Shown: positions 11,493 to 22,934 of the stretch, piece after piece
How the letters are laid out: each line of letters begins with the position of its first letter
Numbering within the stretch: position 1 is the stretch's first letter
Assembly (NCBI RefSeq): GCF_964340395.1
Contig: NC_135560.1
Span: forward strand, 1,049,501 to 1,113,500
Direction: 5' to 3'
DNA: 64,000 nt
Source: Glandiceps talaboti
Lineage: Eukaryota > Hemichordata > Enteropneusta > Spengelidae
The notes under the pieces: generated by a model
The model's database searches: none
What the model was told of the DNA's origin: nothing
What the model saw: the letters and a program-made list of their open reading frames with translations, nothing else
Position numbers and translations under genes: made by a program

Positions 11493-14190
11493 CTGTAAAA
11501 ACAATGTCATTTGATATTTTACTGTCCTGTAGTGTAACTGACTATACAAACAATGTAATTTGATATTTTACTGTCCTGTAGTGTAACTGACTATACAAAC
11601 AATGTCATTTGATATTTTACTGTCCTGTAGTGTAACTGACTATAAAAACAATGTCATTTGATATTTTGCTGTCCTCTAGTGTAACTGACTATAAAAACAA
11701 TGTCATTTGATATTTTACTGTCCTGTAGTGTAACTGACTATAAAAACAATGTCATTTGATATTTTACTGTCCTGTAGTGTAACTGCCTGTACAAACAATA
11801 TCATTTGATATTTTACTGTCCTGTAGTGTAACTGACTATAAAAACAATGTCATTTGATATTTTACTGTCCTGTAGTGTAACTGACTATAAAAACAATGTC
11901 ATTTGATATTTTACTGTCCTGTAGTGTAACTGACTATAAAAACAATGTCATTTGATATTTTACTGTCCTGTAGTGTAACTGACTATAAAAACAATGTCAT
12001 TTGATATTTTACTGTCCTGTAGTGTAACTGACTATAAAAACAATGTCATTTGATATTTTACTGTCCTGTAGTGTAACTGACTATAAAAACAATGTCATTT
12101 GATATTTTACTGTCCTGTAGTGTAACTGACTATAAAAACAATGTCATTTGATATTTTACTGTCCTGTAGTGTAACTGACTGTAAAAACAATGTCATTTGA
12201 TATTTTACTGTCCTGTAGAGTAACTGATTGTCAAAACAATATCATTTGATATTTTACTGTCCTGTAGTGTAACTGATTGTAAAAACAATGTCATTTGATA
12301 TTTTACTGTCCTGTAGTGTAACTGACTATAAAAACAATGTCATTTGATATTTTACTGTCCTGCAGTGTAACTGACTGTAAAAACAATGTAATTTGATATT
12401 TTACTGTCCTGTAGTGTAACTGATTGTAAGAACAATATCATTTGATATTTTACTGTCCTGTAGTGTAACTGACTATAAAAACAATGTCATTTGATATTTT
12501 ACTGTCCTGTAGTTTAACTGATTGTAAAAACAATGTAATTTGATATTTTACTGTCCTGTAGTGTAACTGACTATAAAAACAATGTCATTTGATATTTTAC
12601 TGTCCTGTAGTGTAACTGATTGTAAAAACAATGTCATTTGATATTTTACTGTCCTGTAGAGTAACTGACTATAAAAACAATATCATTTGATATTTTACTG
12701 TCCTGTAGTGTAACTGACTGTAAAAACAATGTCATTTGATATTTTACTGTCCTGTAGTGTAACTGATTGTAAGAACAATATCATTTGATATTTTACTGTC
12801 CTGTAGTGTAACTGACTATAAAAACAATGTCATTTGATATTTTACTGTCCTGTAGTGTAACTGACTATAAAAACAATGTCATTTGATATTTTACTGTCCT
12901 GTAGTGTAACTGACTATAAAAACAATGTAATTTGATATTTTACTGTCCTGTAGTGTAACTGACTATAAAAACAATGTCATTTGATATTTTACTGTCCTGT
13001 AGTGTAACTGATTGTAAGAACAATATCATTTGATATTTTACTGTCCTGTAGTGTAACTGACTATAAAAACAATGTCATTTGATATTTTACTGTCCTGTAG
13101 TGTAACTGACTATAAAAACAATGTCATTTGATATTTTACTGTCCTGCAGTGTAACTGACTATAAAAACAATGTCATTTGATATTTTACTGTCCTGTAGTG
13201 TAACTGACTATAAAAACAATGTCATTTGATATTTTACTGTCCTGTAGTGTAACTGATTGTAAAAACAATGTAATTTGATATTTTACTGTCCTGTAGTGTA
13301 ACTGACTATAAAAACAATGTCATTTGATATTTTACTGTCCTGTAGTGTAACTGATTATAAAAACAATGTCATTTGATATTTTACTGTCCTGTAGTGTAAC
13401 TGATTGTAAAAACAATGTAATTTGATATTTTACTGTCCTGTAGTGTAACTGACCGTAAAAACAATGTCATTTGATATTTTACTGTCCTGTAGTGTAACTG
13501 ATTGTAAAAACAATGTCATTTGATATTTTACTGTCCTGTAGTGTAACTGACCGTAAAAGCAATATCATTTGATATTTTACTGTCCTGTAGTGTAACTGAC
13601 TGTAAAAACAATGTAATTTGATATTTTACTGTCCTGTAGTGTAACTGACTATAAAAACAATGTCATTTGATATTTTACTGTCCTGTAGTGTAACTGACTG
13701 TAAAAACAATGTCATTTGATATTTTACTGTCCTGTAGTGTAACTGACTATAAAAACAATGTCATTTGATATTTTACTGTCCTGTAGTGTAACTGACTATA
13801 AAAACAATGTCATTTGATATTTTTACTGTCCTGTAGTGTAACTGATTGTAAGAACAATATCATTTGATATTTTACTGTCCTGTAGTGTAACTGACTATAA
13901 CAACAATGTCATTTGATATTTTACTGTCCTGTAGAGTAACTGATTGTAAAAACAATTATAATCATTTGATATTTTACTGTCCTGTAGTGTAACTGACTAT
14001 AAAAACAATGTCATTTGATATTTTACTGTCCTGTAGTGTAACTGACTATAAAAACAATGTCATTTGATATTTTACTGTCCTGTAGTGTAACTGACTATAA
14101 AAACAATGTCATTTGATATTTTACTGTCCTGTAGTGTAACTGCCTGTAAGCATAATGTCATTTGATATTTTACTGTCCTGTAGTGACTGT
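11460..14190 (-). repeat. 49-bp satellite made from a UBA6 3' splice junction (~55 copies)
   Basis: Period is exactly 49 bp (TTTGATATTTT recurs at 11461, 11510 and onward). Read on the UBA6 (minus) strand, each unit is the intron tail TTGTTTTTAYAG followed by the first 37 nt of the exon at 11398-11492 (TCAGTTACACTACAGGACAG then TAAAATATCAAATKACA). The variant GTAATTTGAT on the plus strand, found in scattered units, keeps the exon base that most units have changed. Most units keep an AG after the pyrimidine tract (TATAG or ACAG); units with GATTG on the plus strand have lost it (ACAAT). The unit is not a multiple of 3. The last unit adjoins, and partly is, the real exon. Confidence 0.93.
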
Positions 14191-14432
14191 ACAGTAAAAG
14201 TGATGTACAACACAGACAATATTTAGAGTAAATCTCAGTCCTTTCACTTCTCATAATTACGTATACATGTATAGTATATCATATTTGTATCCTTGATATT
14301 TCCATGTATCTGACAGCATGCAATCAAGACAAGCATTTCCGTGAGAATAGCTCAGTTTACACATTGTCTCCTACTTCAGGTATTACCTCTAGTATAGTAG
14401 GTTGATAAATCAACTGATACAAATGCACTCAC

Positions 14433-14461
14433 CTTAACCCCTGCCAAAATTATGTTTTTGG
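14433..14461 (-). CDS. UBA6: UBA6-like E1 enzyme, 29-nt microexon (AKNIILAGVK)
   Basis: Read on the minus strand, TTCCTTTTAG (acceptor) is followed by 29 nt, CC plus nine codons KNIILAGVK, then the strong donor GTGAGT (14432-14427). With the last G of the upstream exon the first codon is Ala, giving AKNIILAGVK, the E1 nucleotide-binding helix and strand that follow GGLGVEI in the exon at 16747-16841. Phases fit on both sides. It is too short for an ORF search and was found by translating next to splice signals. It lies between the two splice-derived satellites. Confidence 0.88.
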
Positions 14462-15174
14462 CTAAAAGGAAAAAGAAAATTATTTATGAAGTTCAGAAAC
14501 ATTACCATAACTAAGGACTCAACAAGATTACAACAACTTTATCAACTTGCAAGCAAGGAAAGCTGGATGCTCTCAATATGGCCTTTTATCATAAAGTTCA
14601 AGGTTTGATGAACCTCATGGTGACTGACAGCCTCATATTACCACAACACCTAAACTGCTTGTCCAGTCCACATGATCTTAATAAATCTGATTTATAACAG
14701 GTATGTTCTTTAGTGGGGGCATAGTTATAAGCCTAATTAATAAATCTTATATCAACAACTCTATGTTAAAACGTTGTGACAATTAAAGGCATTTTCAAAC
14801 ATCTTTGCTCAAGTGATAGTACTTTGATGATAGTTATACTACCCACAGTGAGAGTCACATTTTAATAACACCAACAACCTACAATTTGTTTGAAGCCCTC
14901 CCAGTTAAATCTCATTGGTCTTCTTCAGCTGGTCAGAGTAGTACTCCCACCCATAACATCAATCAATGTTTGCAGAAGTCACATTTATACTAAATAAACT
15001 TAATAACAAGTTCCTTTTGGGTAAAATCTCTAAGGGGGTAAACAACACTATTACATCTTGTAGAAATACGTACATCAATACTATTATTTAAATCAGCTGA
15101 TATAAATTTTAGACAGTGAAATTACTTAAACTATAGACAATGGAAATGATTTAAATATAAGACAAACAGAGTAG
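14462..15174. other. intronic DNA, nothing recognised
   Basis: Unique-looking intron between the microexon and the 26-bp satellite. No ORF or repeat noted. Confidence 0.45.
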
Positions 15175-16746
15175 AAATAACGATATAACCTTCAGAGTTG
15201 AAATAATGATATAAACTACAGAGTTGAAATAATGATATAAACTACAGAGTGAAAATAAAGATATAAACTATAGAGTTGAAATAATGATATAAATTATAGA
15301 GTTGAAATGATGATATAAACTACAGAGTTGAAATAATGATATAAACTATAGAGTTGAAATAATGATATAAACTACAGAGTTGAAATAATGATATAAACTA
15401 TAGAGTTGAAATAATGATATAAACTACAGAGTAAAAATAAAGATATAAACTATAGAGTTGAAATAATGATATAAACTATAGAGTTGAAATGATGATATAA
15501 ACTACAGTTGAAATAATGATATAAACTATAGAGTTGAAATAATGATATAAACTATAGAGTTGAAATAATGATATAAACTACAGAGTAAAAATAAAGATAT
15601 AAACTATAGAGTTGAAATAATGATATAAACTATAGAGTTGAAATGATGATATAATCTACAGAGTTGAAATAATGATATAAACTATAGAGTTGAAATAATG
15701 ATATAAACTAGAGTAGAAATAATGATATAAACTACAGACTTGAAATAATGATATAAACTATAGAGTTGAAATAATGATATAAACTACAGAGTTGAAATAA
15801 TGATATAAACTACAGAGTACAAATAATGATATAAACTATAGAGTTGAAATGATGATATAAACTACAGAGTACAAATAATGATATAAACTATAGAGTTGAA
15901 ATGATGATATAAACTACAGAGTTGAAATGATGATATAAACTACAGAGTTGAAATAATGATATAAACTATAGAGTTGAAATAATGATATAAACTATAGAGT
16001 TGAAATGATGATATAATCTACAGAGTTGAAATAATGATATAAACTATAGAGTTGAAATAATGATATAAACTAGAGTAGAAATAATGATATAAACTACAGA
16101 CTTGAAATAATGATATAAACTATAGAGTTGAAATAATGATATAAACTACAGAGTTGAAATAATGATATAAACTACAGAGTACAAATAATGATATAAACTA
16201 TAGAGTTGAAATGATGATATAAACTACAGAGTACAAATAATGATATAAACTATAGAGTTGAAATGATGATATAAACTACAGAGTTGAAATGATGATATAA
16301 ACTACAGAGTTGAAATAATGATATAAACTATAGAGTTGAAATAATGATATAAACTACAGAGTTGAAATAATGATATAAACTGCAGAGTTGAAATAATGAT
16401 ATAAACTAGAGTTGAAATAATGATATAAACTATAGAGTTGAAATAATGATATAAACTACAGAGTTGAAATAATGATATAAACTATAGAGTTGAAATAATG
16501 ATATAAACTACAGAGTACAAATAATGATATAAACTACAGAGTTGAAATAATGATATAAACTACAGAGTACAAATAATGATATAAACTATAGAGTTGAAAT
16601 AATGATGTAAACTACAGAGTTGAAATAATGATATAAACTACAGAGTTGAAATAATTATATAAACTACAGAGTACAAATAATGATATAAACTACAGAGTTG
16701 AAAAAATGATATAAACTATAGAGTAGAAATAATGATATAAACTTAC
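15175..16746 (-). repeat. 26-bp satellite beginning at the UBA6 5' splice site (~60 copies)
   Basis: Plus-strand unit GATATAAACTACAGAGTTGA + AATAAT, period 26. On the gene strand the intron begins GTAAGTTTATATCATTATTT + CTACTC, itself one unit whose start is the functional donor; later units read TGTAGTTTATATC or TATAGTTTATATC at that place, so about half keep a GT. Each unit also contains ATTTCAACTC, the exact reverse complement of GAGTTGAAAT, which ends the upstream exon. A block of about 14 units is duplicated with a 362-bp offset (markers ATAATCTACA at 15651 and 16013). Confidence 0.92.
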
Positions 16747-16841
16747 CGATTTCAACTCCTAATCCTCCCAAACCATATATCAATACATTTGACTTGGCCA
16801 TACATTGCATTGCATGGTCACCTAATACATAACGCTGTCGA
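16747..16841 (-). CDS. UBA6: UBA6-like E1 enzyme, exon (RQRYVLGDHAM...GLGGLGVEI)
   Basis: 95-nt exon encoding RQRYVLGDHAMQCMAKSNVL then IYGLGGLGVEI. RQxxVLG is the E1 N-terminal signature, and GxGGLGxEI is the ATP-binding glycine loop of the first Rossmann half. Acceptor TTGCAG ends at 16842; the first base completes Ser begun in the exon at 18253-18360. The last base (G) plus CC of the microexon gives Ala. Donor GTAAGT at 16746-16741 is the first unit of the 26-bp satellite. Intact, no disruptive change. Confidence 0.9.
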
Positions 16842-16997
16842 CTGCAAGGTAAAATACTATTATTTTATATTATTTACTTGAAACTCTCATTCACCTACAA
16901 TTTGATCACATTTAATTGTAAAGAAACCCAGGTATTATTATAAGTTTATTTCATAGTTTATTTCACACAATGAGAAACCATTATACAACATGTACAT

Positions 16998-17168
16998 GGC
17001 AAAAAAGACTGCACAGAAAATACAATGTACATCGTAAAAAAGACTGCACAGAAAATACTCTGCAATATGTACATCGTAAAAAAAGACTGCACAGAAAATA
17101 CTCTGCAATATGTACTTTGTAAAAAAAGACCACAGAAAATACTCTGCAATATGTACTTTGTAAAAAAT
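16998..17168. repeat. 42-bp tandem repeat, ~4 copies
   Basis: Units built on AGACTGCACAGAAAATACTC and TGCAATATGTAC, in the intron upstream of the UBA6 exon at 16747-16841, running directly into R1 copy B at the words AAAAAATACTGCCAATGG. Confidence 0.7.
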
Positions 17169-18052
17169 ACTGCCAATGGTGTTGTAGCACAACTGTACAG
17201 TTTTTAAAAATGTTTATCCACATGCTAATCCATGCTAACAATAGGTGTTCATTTACTGAATGACTATCCAGTTGCCTATCCAACCATGTTGCTATCTTTG
17301 TGATACACGCGATCATTTGGCTGTTGCTATGGGCGTGGTCATGTTGCTAGATATATTTGCATACATTTTTGAATGTTTTCGTTCACTTGTGTATGAATTC
17401 CTGACATTATCTTTGCAATATATGTGATCATTTGGCTGTTGATATGGGTGTGGTCTTGTTGCTAGGCACATTTGCATAAATATTTTGAATGTTTAGTCAT
17501 TTGTCGTTCAATTCCTGTTATCTTTGCAATAAACGTTATTATTTGACTGTTGCTATGGGCATGGTCTTGTTGCTAGGCAAATTTACATACATTTTACGAA
17601 TGTTTATTCAATTGTTTATTAAACCATTATCTTCGCAATATATGTGATTATTTGGCTGTTGCTATGGACGTGGTCTTGTTGCTAGGCAAATTTACATACA
17701 TTTTTTTGAATGTTTATTCAATTTTCTATTAATCCTGGTTACCTTCACAATATATGTGATCATTTGGCTGTTGTTATGAGCGTGGTCTTGTTGTTAGACA
17801 AATTTACATACATTTTTTGAATGTTTATTCTACACATCTCTAGATGCATTCCCATTAAATTTCAGCATAATCTCCTCGTAGTTTTGGAATTATTGATTTT
17901 TGACCAAGAAGACACATGTTTAGCCCTAATTTGCATACCCCCCCTTAAGAATGTGTCACCCAAATATATGTATGTGTGTGTATGTGTATGTATGTATGTA
18001 TGTATGTATGTATGTGTGTATGTGTGTATGTGTGTATGTGTGTGTGTGTGTG
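17163..18052 (+). repeat. R1 dispersed repeat, copy B (3' part short)
   Basis: Starts TACTGCCAATGGTGTTGTAG, contains about five tandem GTTGCTATGG units, then the TCTAGATGCATTCCCATTAA block and a TATG/TG microsatellite (17967-18052) instead of the usual AC end. Inserted in the UBA6 intron in the opposite orientation to the gene. Confidence 0.75.
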
Positions 18053-18252
18053 TAATTAATGTAATTGACCAAAGTAACCAAATACATATATTTAGTTGTC
18101 GAAAATGATAGACACAAGTGGAGTACACTGTGTAAATATATCACAAGAACAGTTCTAGTATTAATGTCTGTTTCAATAGCAGAATCTTATTCAAGTTATT
18201 ACCATAGTACATAAACTCAGTAATAATGAAAAGATAATTTCAACATGCAAAC

Positions 18253-18360
18253 CTGTACAGAGAGTCATCTATATCCATGCTAGATGTTTCCATGATTTTG
18301 AAGGCGTGACCAAGATGACAGACTTTATGTTTCTTTGGTGAGGCCTGCGTCTTCAATAAT
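18253..18360 (-). CDS. UBA6: UBA6-like E1 enzyme, exon with probable start codon
   Basis: On the minus strand an acceptor-like TTATGTAG (ending at 18361) precedes an exon that is open throughout. The ATG at 18293-18291 gives METSSMDIDDSLY and two bases of Ser, followed by donor GTTTGC at 18252. The IDDSLYS-RQRYVLG join matches IDDALYSRQRYVLGD of vertebrate UBA6, so exon and phase are well supported. The start is less sure: the frame stays open upstream to the acceptor, so either 5'UTR is spliced here or translation starts in an exon further right. An in-frame second ATG (MDIDD) is also possible. Confidence 0.8.
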
Positions 18361-18369
18361 CTACATAAC

Positions 18370-19040
18370 AAGTAAATGAAATACTCAGTGTTAACTGAAA
18401 AAAACATGGGACCGTCTGCTATAACAGTGCAACTACAAACATAGAAATTACAAACTATAGATGGGGTTGTCTTCTATACAATTATATACAACTATACAAT
18501 AAGAGTTATAGATGGGGGCTGTTCACTATAAAACAGTACAACTACAAACAAGCGACCTATCGGTCAGAATAGCTCCGCTGTTTTTTTGGGGTTTTTTTGG
18601 GGTTTTTTGTATTTTGGTGACATGTAGAAGTGGTTCAGTTCTTTACTATGCAGTTTTGTTTTAGCGATGTAATAAAGTGGTTACTGGTTTCATATGATGT
18701 ATCACTATAAAACACATTTTACACAGAAGTTGGTAATGTATTGTACTTTTATACCATAGTCACCATTTTATAACAAAAATCTACTGAAAAATTGCACAAA
18801 ATCTCAGAAAAAAAATGACTGGGAAATGCACACTAGAAAAAGAAAAAAAAGAGGATTTTGAGGTTGGCTATAAATAATTCCAGTGTCTTACAGCTTTAAC
18901 CCTGGAAAATTGTAATGATGAATGAAATAAACTAGGGATCTAAAATAATTTTGAGGCAATTTGAATTTCAATTTTCTAACAAATTTACAAACTCAACAAC
19001 ATTCAACTTGTACTAGTTGTGGTAGATATATATAGGGATG
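18370..19040. other. upstream or first-intron DNA of UBA6, nothing recognised
   Basis: Includes a T/G-rich run near 18578-18609 (TTTTTTTGGGG repeated) next to TAGCTCCGCTG, a word that also ends other repeats at 22285-22297 and 45070. No exon seen. Confidence 0.4.
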
Positions 19041-19042
19041 AA

Positions 19043-19600
19043 ATGTATTAATCGCCATCTCAGTTTCCGTATACGGCGACAATCCCAAGTACCCGGAAGA
19101 GAGTCATTCTCAGCCATACGTTACAGTGGTAACACTCGTTCATGTTCGATTACCTTTAACAAAGAAAACACAACGAAATGGTTGAAGTGATCTTTTTTTT
19201 TATTTCTTTTCATCACAACAACAAAATCTGCGTGATCAAAAGTGTTGTAAACTAAACCAGAAAGAATTATCGGACTGGCTAAACTTCCCGATGAACTGGA
19301 GTAAGGTCCTACTAGTCCAAGTAAGCCTCGATAGTACGTGAGAAAATTGTCTCAAACTAGCGATACAACTTTCAAAATATAACTTGACATGTCTTCATTT
19401 GTTAGAGTTATACAATTCAAGACGGGTTTTCACTCGAAAACAACAATTCTGTGAATAATGACACTCTGAACGCAGCGATTTCTCGGACGATGTTACCACT
19501 GTAACGTATGGCTGACAACGACTTGCTTCCGGGTTAGTCCCTCGTGCATACGGGTGGATTGTCGCCGTACGGAAACTAAGAAAGATGGCGATTAATACAT
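19043..19600. repeat. inverted repeat with promoter-like motifs
   Basis: The arm at 19043-19133 is the imperfect reverse complement of 19492-19600 (about 90-110 bp; the right arm has about 18 extra bp), with a spacer of about 360 bp. Shared words, read outward from the centre, include GTTACCACTGTAACGTATGG, CTTCCGGGT and ATGGCGATTAATACAT. CTTCCGG is an ETS-type core and (A)AGATGGCG is the YY1-type motif of many TATA-less promoters. It lies about 0.7 kb upstream of the first recognised UBA6 exon, so either a promoter duplicated head to head or a foldback transposon. Confidence 0.6.
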
Positions 19601-19605
19601 ACATC

Positions 19606-20510
19606 GTCTGATATTTTAATTTACAGTGTTTCTTGTGACCGGCACCTGTCAGCAGACTCTGCCATTTTTTCATCATTCCATTGTATTTAAACCTTGTACT
19701 TGACATTTCGCAATATTTATAATTCTCAACAAAATACCTCAACATGCCTCACTTCGCTCGTACTCAAAGCAGCCCCGCGCGGTATGATCACTGATGACAT
19801 GATCAGAGAGAACCTTTTCGGATTTACATGTAAAACGGGGAAAGATACGCAAAACATAATGCAAAGTCTGAAGCCAAATTAAAGTTATAATTATTTTAAT
19901 TATTTTTACTTGCCAAATATTTGCATTTTGGAAAGGCAAGACACGTTCATGTTGTTTAACTTTACATGTGAACTGTCGGCCATAACTTCAACCGCATGCC
20001 TGGCATGCCTTCCTTACGCAAGCGCAAGTTGTCTTAATTCTGGTTCACTGTCATTCCAAATTGCACGACAATATAGAATTAATCACAAGTTACATGTTAT
20101 CTGAAAACATCACACTTTTATAGTGGGTCTGAAGTGTGATATTAGTGAGTACCAAGAACGTCCTGTGTTGATACTCAAGATACTTGCTGTGGAAAATCGC
20201 TTGGTCAAATGAGGTCACCTTCAGCTTCTGGTCGAATCAGGATAGAGTATGCAAATGAGGATGTTGCGGACTGGCTGATTATGTAGAAGGGGTGCAGAAT
20301 TGGATTTGAAGTTTACAACCCTGTTTCGAACAAACGCTTGTCATTTGGGCGCCCAATGCGTAGAATTATGACTATAGCACATATTACATTGCTTGTTTGA
20401 TGTCAATAGAATAGTGTCTTTTGAAAAGTGGCAGTTTACTTAAAGTCTCGTCGACTGATTTCCAATATGGCGTCGGTCATAATGCTCATTAACATATTCA
20501 TATTTTTTTC
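19606..20510. other. unassigned sequence
   Basis: Short ORFs only (for example 19694-19882 plus), none with a recognised domain. Confidence 0.35.
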
Positions 20511-20515
20511 ATATT

Positions 20516-21916
20516 ACAAAAACAATACCGCCAATGGCGTTGTAGCACAACTGTACAGTTTTTAAAAATGTTTATCCATATGCTAGTCCATGCTAACAAT
20601 AGGTGTTCATTTGCTGAATAACTATCCAGTTGCCTATCCAACCATGTTGCTATCTTTATGATAAATGCTATCATTTGGCTGTTGCTATGGGTGTGGTCAT
20701 GTTGTTAGATATATTTGCATACATTTATGTAAGTTTTTGTTCACTTATGTATGAATTCCTGATATTGTCTTTGCAATACAAGTGATCAGTTGGCTGTTGC
20801 TATGGGCATGGTCTTGTTGCTAGGGTATTTGCATACATTTTTTGAATGTTTATTCAATTGTCTATTAAACCTCATTGTTATCTTTGTGGAATACACCACC
20901 GTTTTGGCTGTTGCTATGGGCGTGGTCATGGTTACTAGGGTATTTGCATACATTTTTTGAATGTTTATTCATTTGTCTTTCTATTCCTGTTATCTTTGCA
21001 ATACATGTGATTATTTGGCTGTTGCTATGGGTGTGGTCTTGTTGCTATGCAAATTTACATACATTTTTTGAATGTTTATTCAATTGTCTATTAAACCCTG
21101 TTGTTATCTTTGTGAAAAACACCACCGTTTGGCTGTTGCTATGGGCGTGGTCATGGTTGCTAGGGTATTTGCATACATTTTTTGAATGTTTACTCACTTG
21201 CCTACCAGATGATGTTGTTATTTGACCAAAGTATACTACCATTTTGTTGTTGCTAAGGGTGTGGTCATGGTTGCTAGGGTCAATTTTGTCAAAAAAAATT
21301 GAAGAAAATCTGCAGAATACCACTTCTTGAACCATCTCACCAAGTTTCAGACTCATTGAACAAGTACTTTTTGAGATATAAGTTTTTGACCAAAAATGAA
21401 CATTCTTACACCTAATTTGCATATCACTCATGGAATTATTGTATGCTTAACATATCTTCATCCATACATCCTAAGATGCATCCCCATCAAATTTCAGCCC
21501 AATCTGCTCAGTAGTTTTGGAATTATAGATTTTTAACCAAAAAGACACATTTTTAGCCCTAATTTGCATATCACTGATGGGAATCATCATGTCATGAGCA
21601 AATCTTACTTTACACCCCCTAAAGAATCTTCCCACCAAATTTCGCACCAATCTGCCCAGTAGTTTCTGAGTTTAAGTTTTTTGACCAAAAATCACATTTT
21701 TTGACCCAAATCACACACCTGTGATGCAATCATTTTGATTTGAACAATTTCCCAACTAGACACCCAAGGTAATGGACCCACCAAATGTCATGGCAATCGG
21801 TTCAGCAGTTTTTGACTTTAAGTTGTTTACACACACACACACACACACACACATCCACACACACACAGACAGAAAGACGCCGGGCACTACTGAACCTCAG
21901 TTCAGTTGTGCTAAAA
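20516..21916 (+). repeat. R1 dispersed repeat, copy C (most complete)
   Basis: Full-length member: opens ACAAAAACAATACCGCCAAT and GGCGTTGTAGCACAACTGTA, about five tandem units with GTTGCTATGGGYGTGGTC, then the 3' half, an AC microsatellite at 21828-21868, and the end block CACTACTGAACCTCAGTTCAG + TTGTGCTAAAAA, which can fold (GCACTACTGAAC with GTTCAGTTGTGC). The minus-strand ORFs here are repeat by-products. Confidence 0.85.
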
Positions 21917-22300
21917 ATCATAAAAAAAAAAAAAATGAGGATGTGCTGACTTGAAATTAACAAATCTGAGTAAGCTACCCCCTGCGCATCAACACGCCAG
22001 ATATCAAAGCAAACTGACAATAAGTTTTCACGGAGATGATGAAAATGACATTTTATGAAAAAAAATCATAAAAAATTGAAAATGGCACAGATCAACTTGG
22101 CATGAACAAATCTGAATAGCCTCCCCCTAGGGAACATACACACCAAATATCGAAGAATTCTGACTGTCACTTTCGGAGTAGATAATGAAAATATAAAAGT
22201 TTGACGGACACCTATGATTCACTCTACTCTCTATACTCTATACAACCTATACCTAAAGCTACGCTTTCAGCTTTCGCTGACAGCGGAGCTAATAAAGAAG
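21917..22300. repeat. second repeat type attached to R1 copy C
   Basis: Contains two related halves (ACAAATCTGARTARSCTMCCCC at about 21960 and 22110), each followed by a CCAAATATCRAA-like word, and ends GCTGACAGCGGAGCTAA. The end word resembles the TTAGCTCC.CTG ends seen at 18565 and 45070, so a related small transposon is likely. Confidence 0.45.
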
Positions 22301-22930
22301 ACAGAGGTTGGTTATTAGGTAATGGGAGTCAGAAAAATAGCATAATGCTAGTCAAGTCTGACCCCGTGGACACTGGAATGTTACAAGACTAAAACAAGGT
22401 AACTAGAGGGCAGTGTAAAATAAATATCAGATACAAAATAAATAAATAATTAAATACAAAATGTACAATTAATGGCTAAAGTCTTTAATGAGTGTATTTT
22501 TAATGACGAAATGAAGATCTAGATGGTTGTGATCTAATGCCAGGTGGTAGACTGTGCCAAAAAGTTATTGCAAACTTGCCTATAGACGTAATTACTTTAG
22601 GTAGAATGAGATTTCCCTATCCTTGAACCTAGTACTATGCAATAAACTGTGAGAGGGTGAGGTAACCTGTTGTTTAACAAGTCATAAATGAAAGTACAAA
22701 GTTGAAGTTTATGTAGTAATAAATATATCAAGAATTTGAAATTCACTAAAATGGGATATAAATAATAAGTATTCAAATTAAGACAAAGAGACATGCTCAG
22801 TATGAAACACATTTAAACAGCTGACATGAGTTGGGCTTACTCGATGTTCACTTTGTACGTATCTCGAACTCGAAAACCAGACCTCGAAATTTGTTTTAGT
22901 ATTGGCATATCGACACAAATATATTTAAAA
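22301..22930. other. unassigned sequence
   Basis: AT-rich; no ORF with a recognised domain or repeat membership. Confidence 0.35.
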
Positions 22931-22934
22931 AAAT

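Noticed and set aside
11460-16746. CRISPR-like arrays
   Set aside because: Units are directly tandem with no variable spacers, in an intron of an animal gene.
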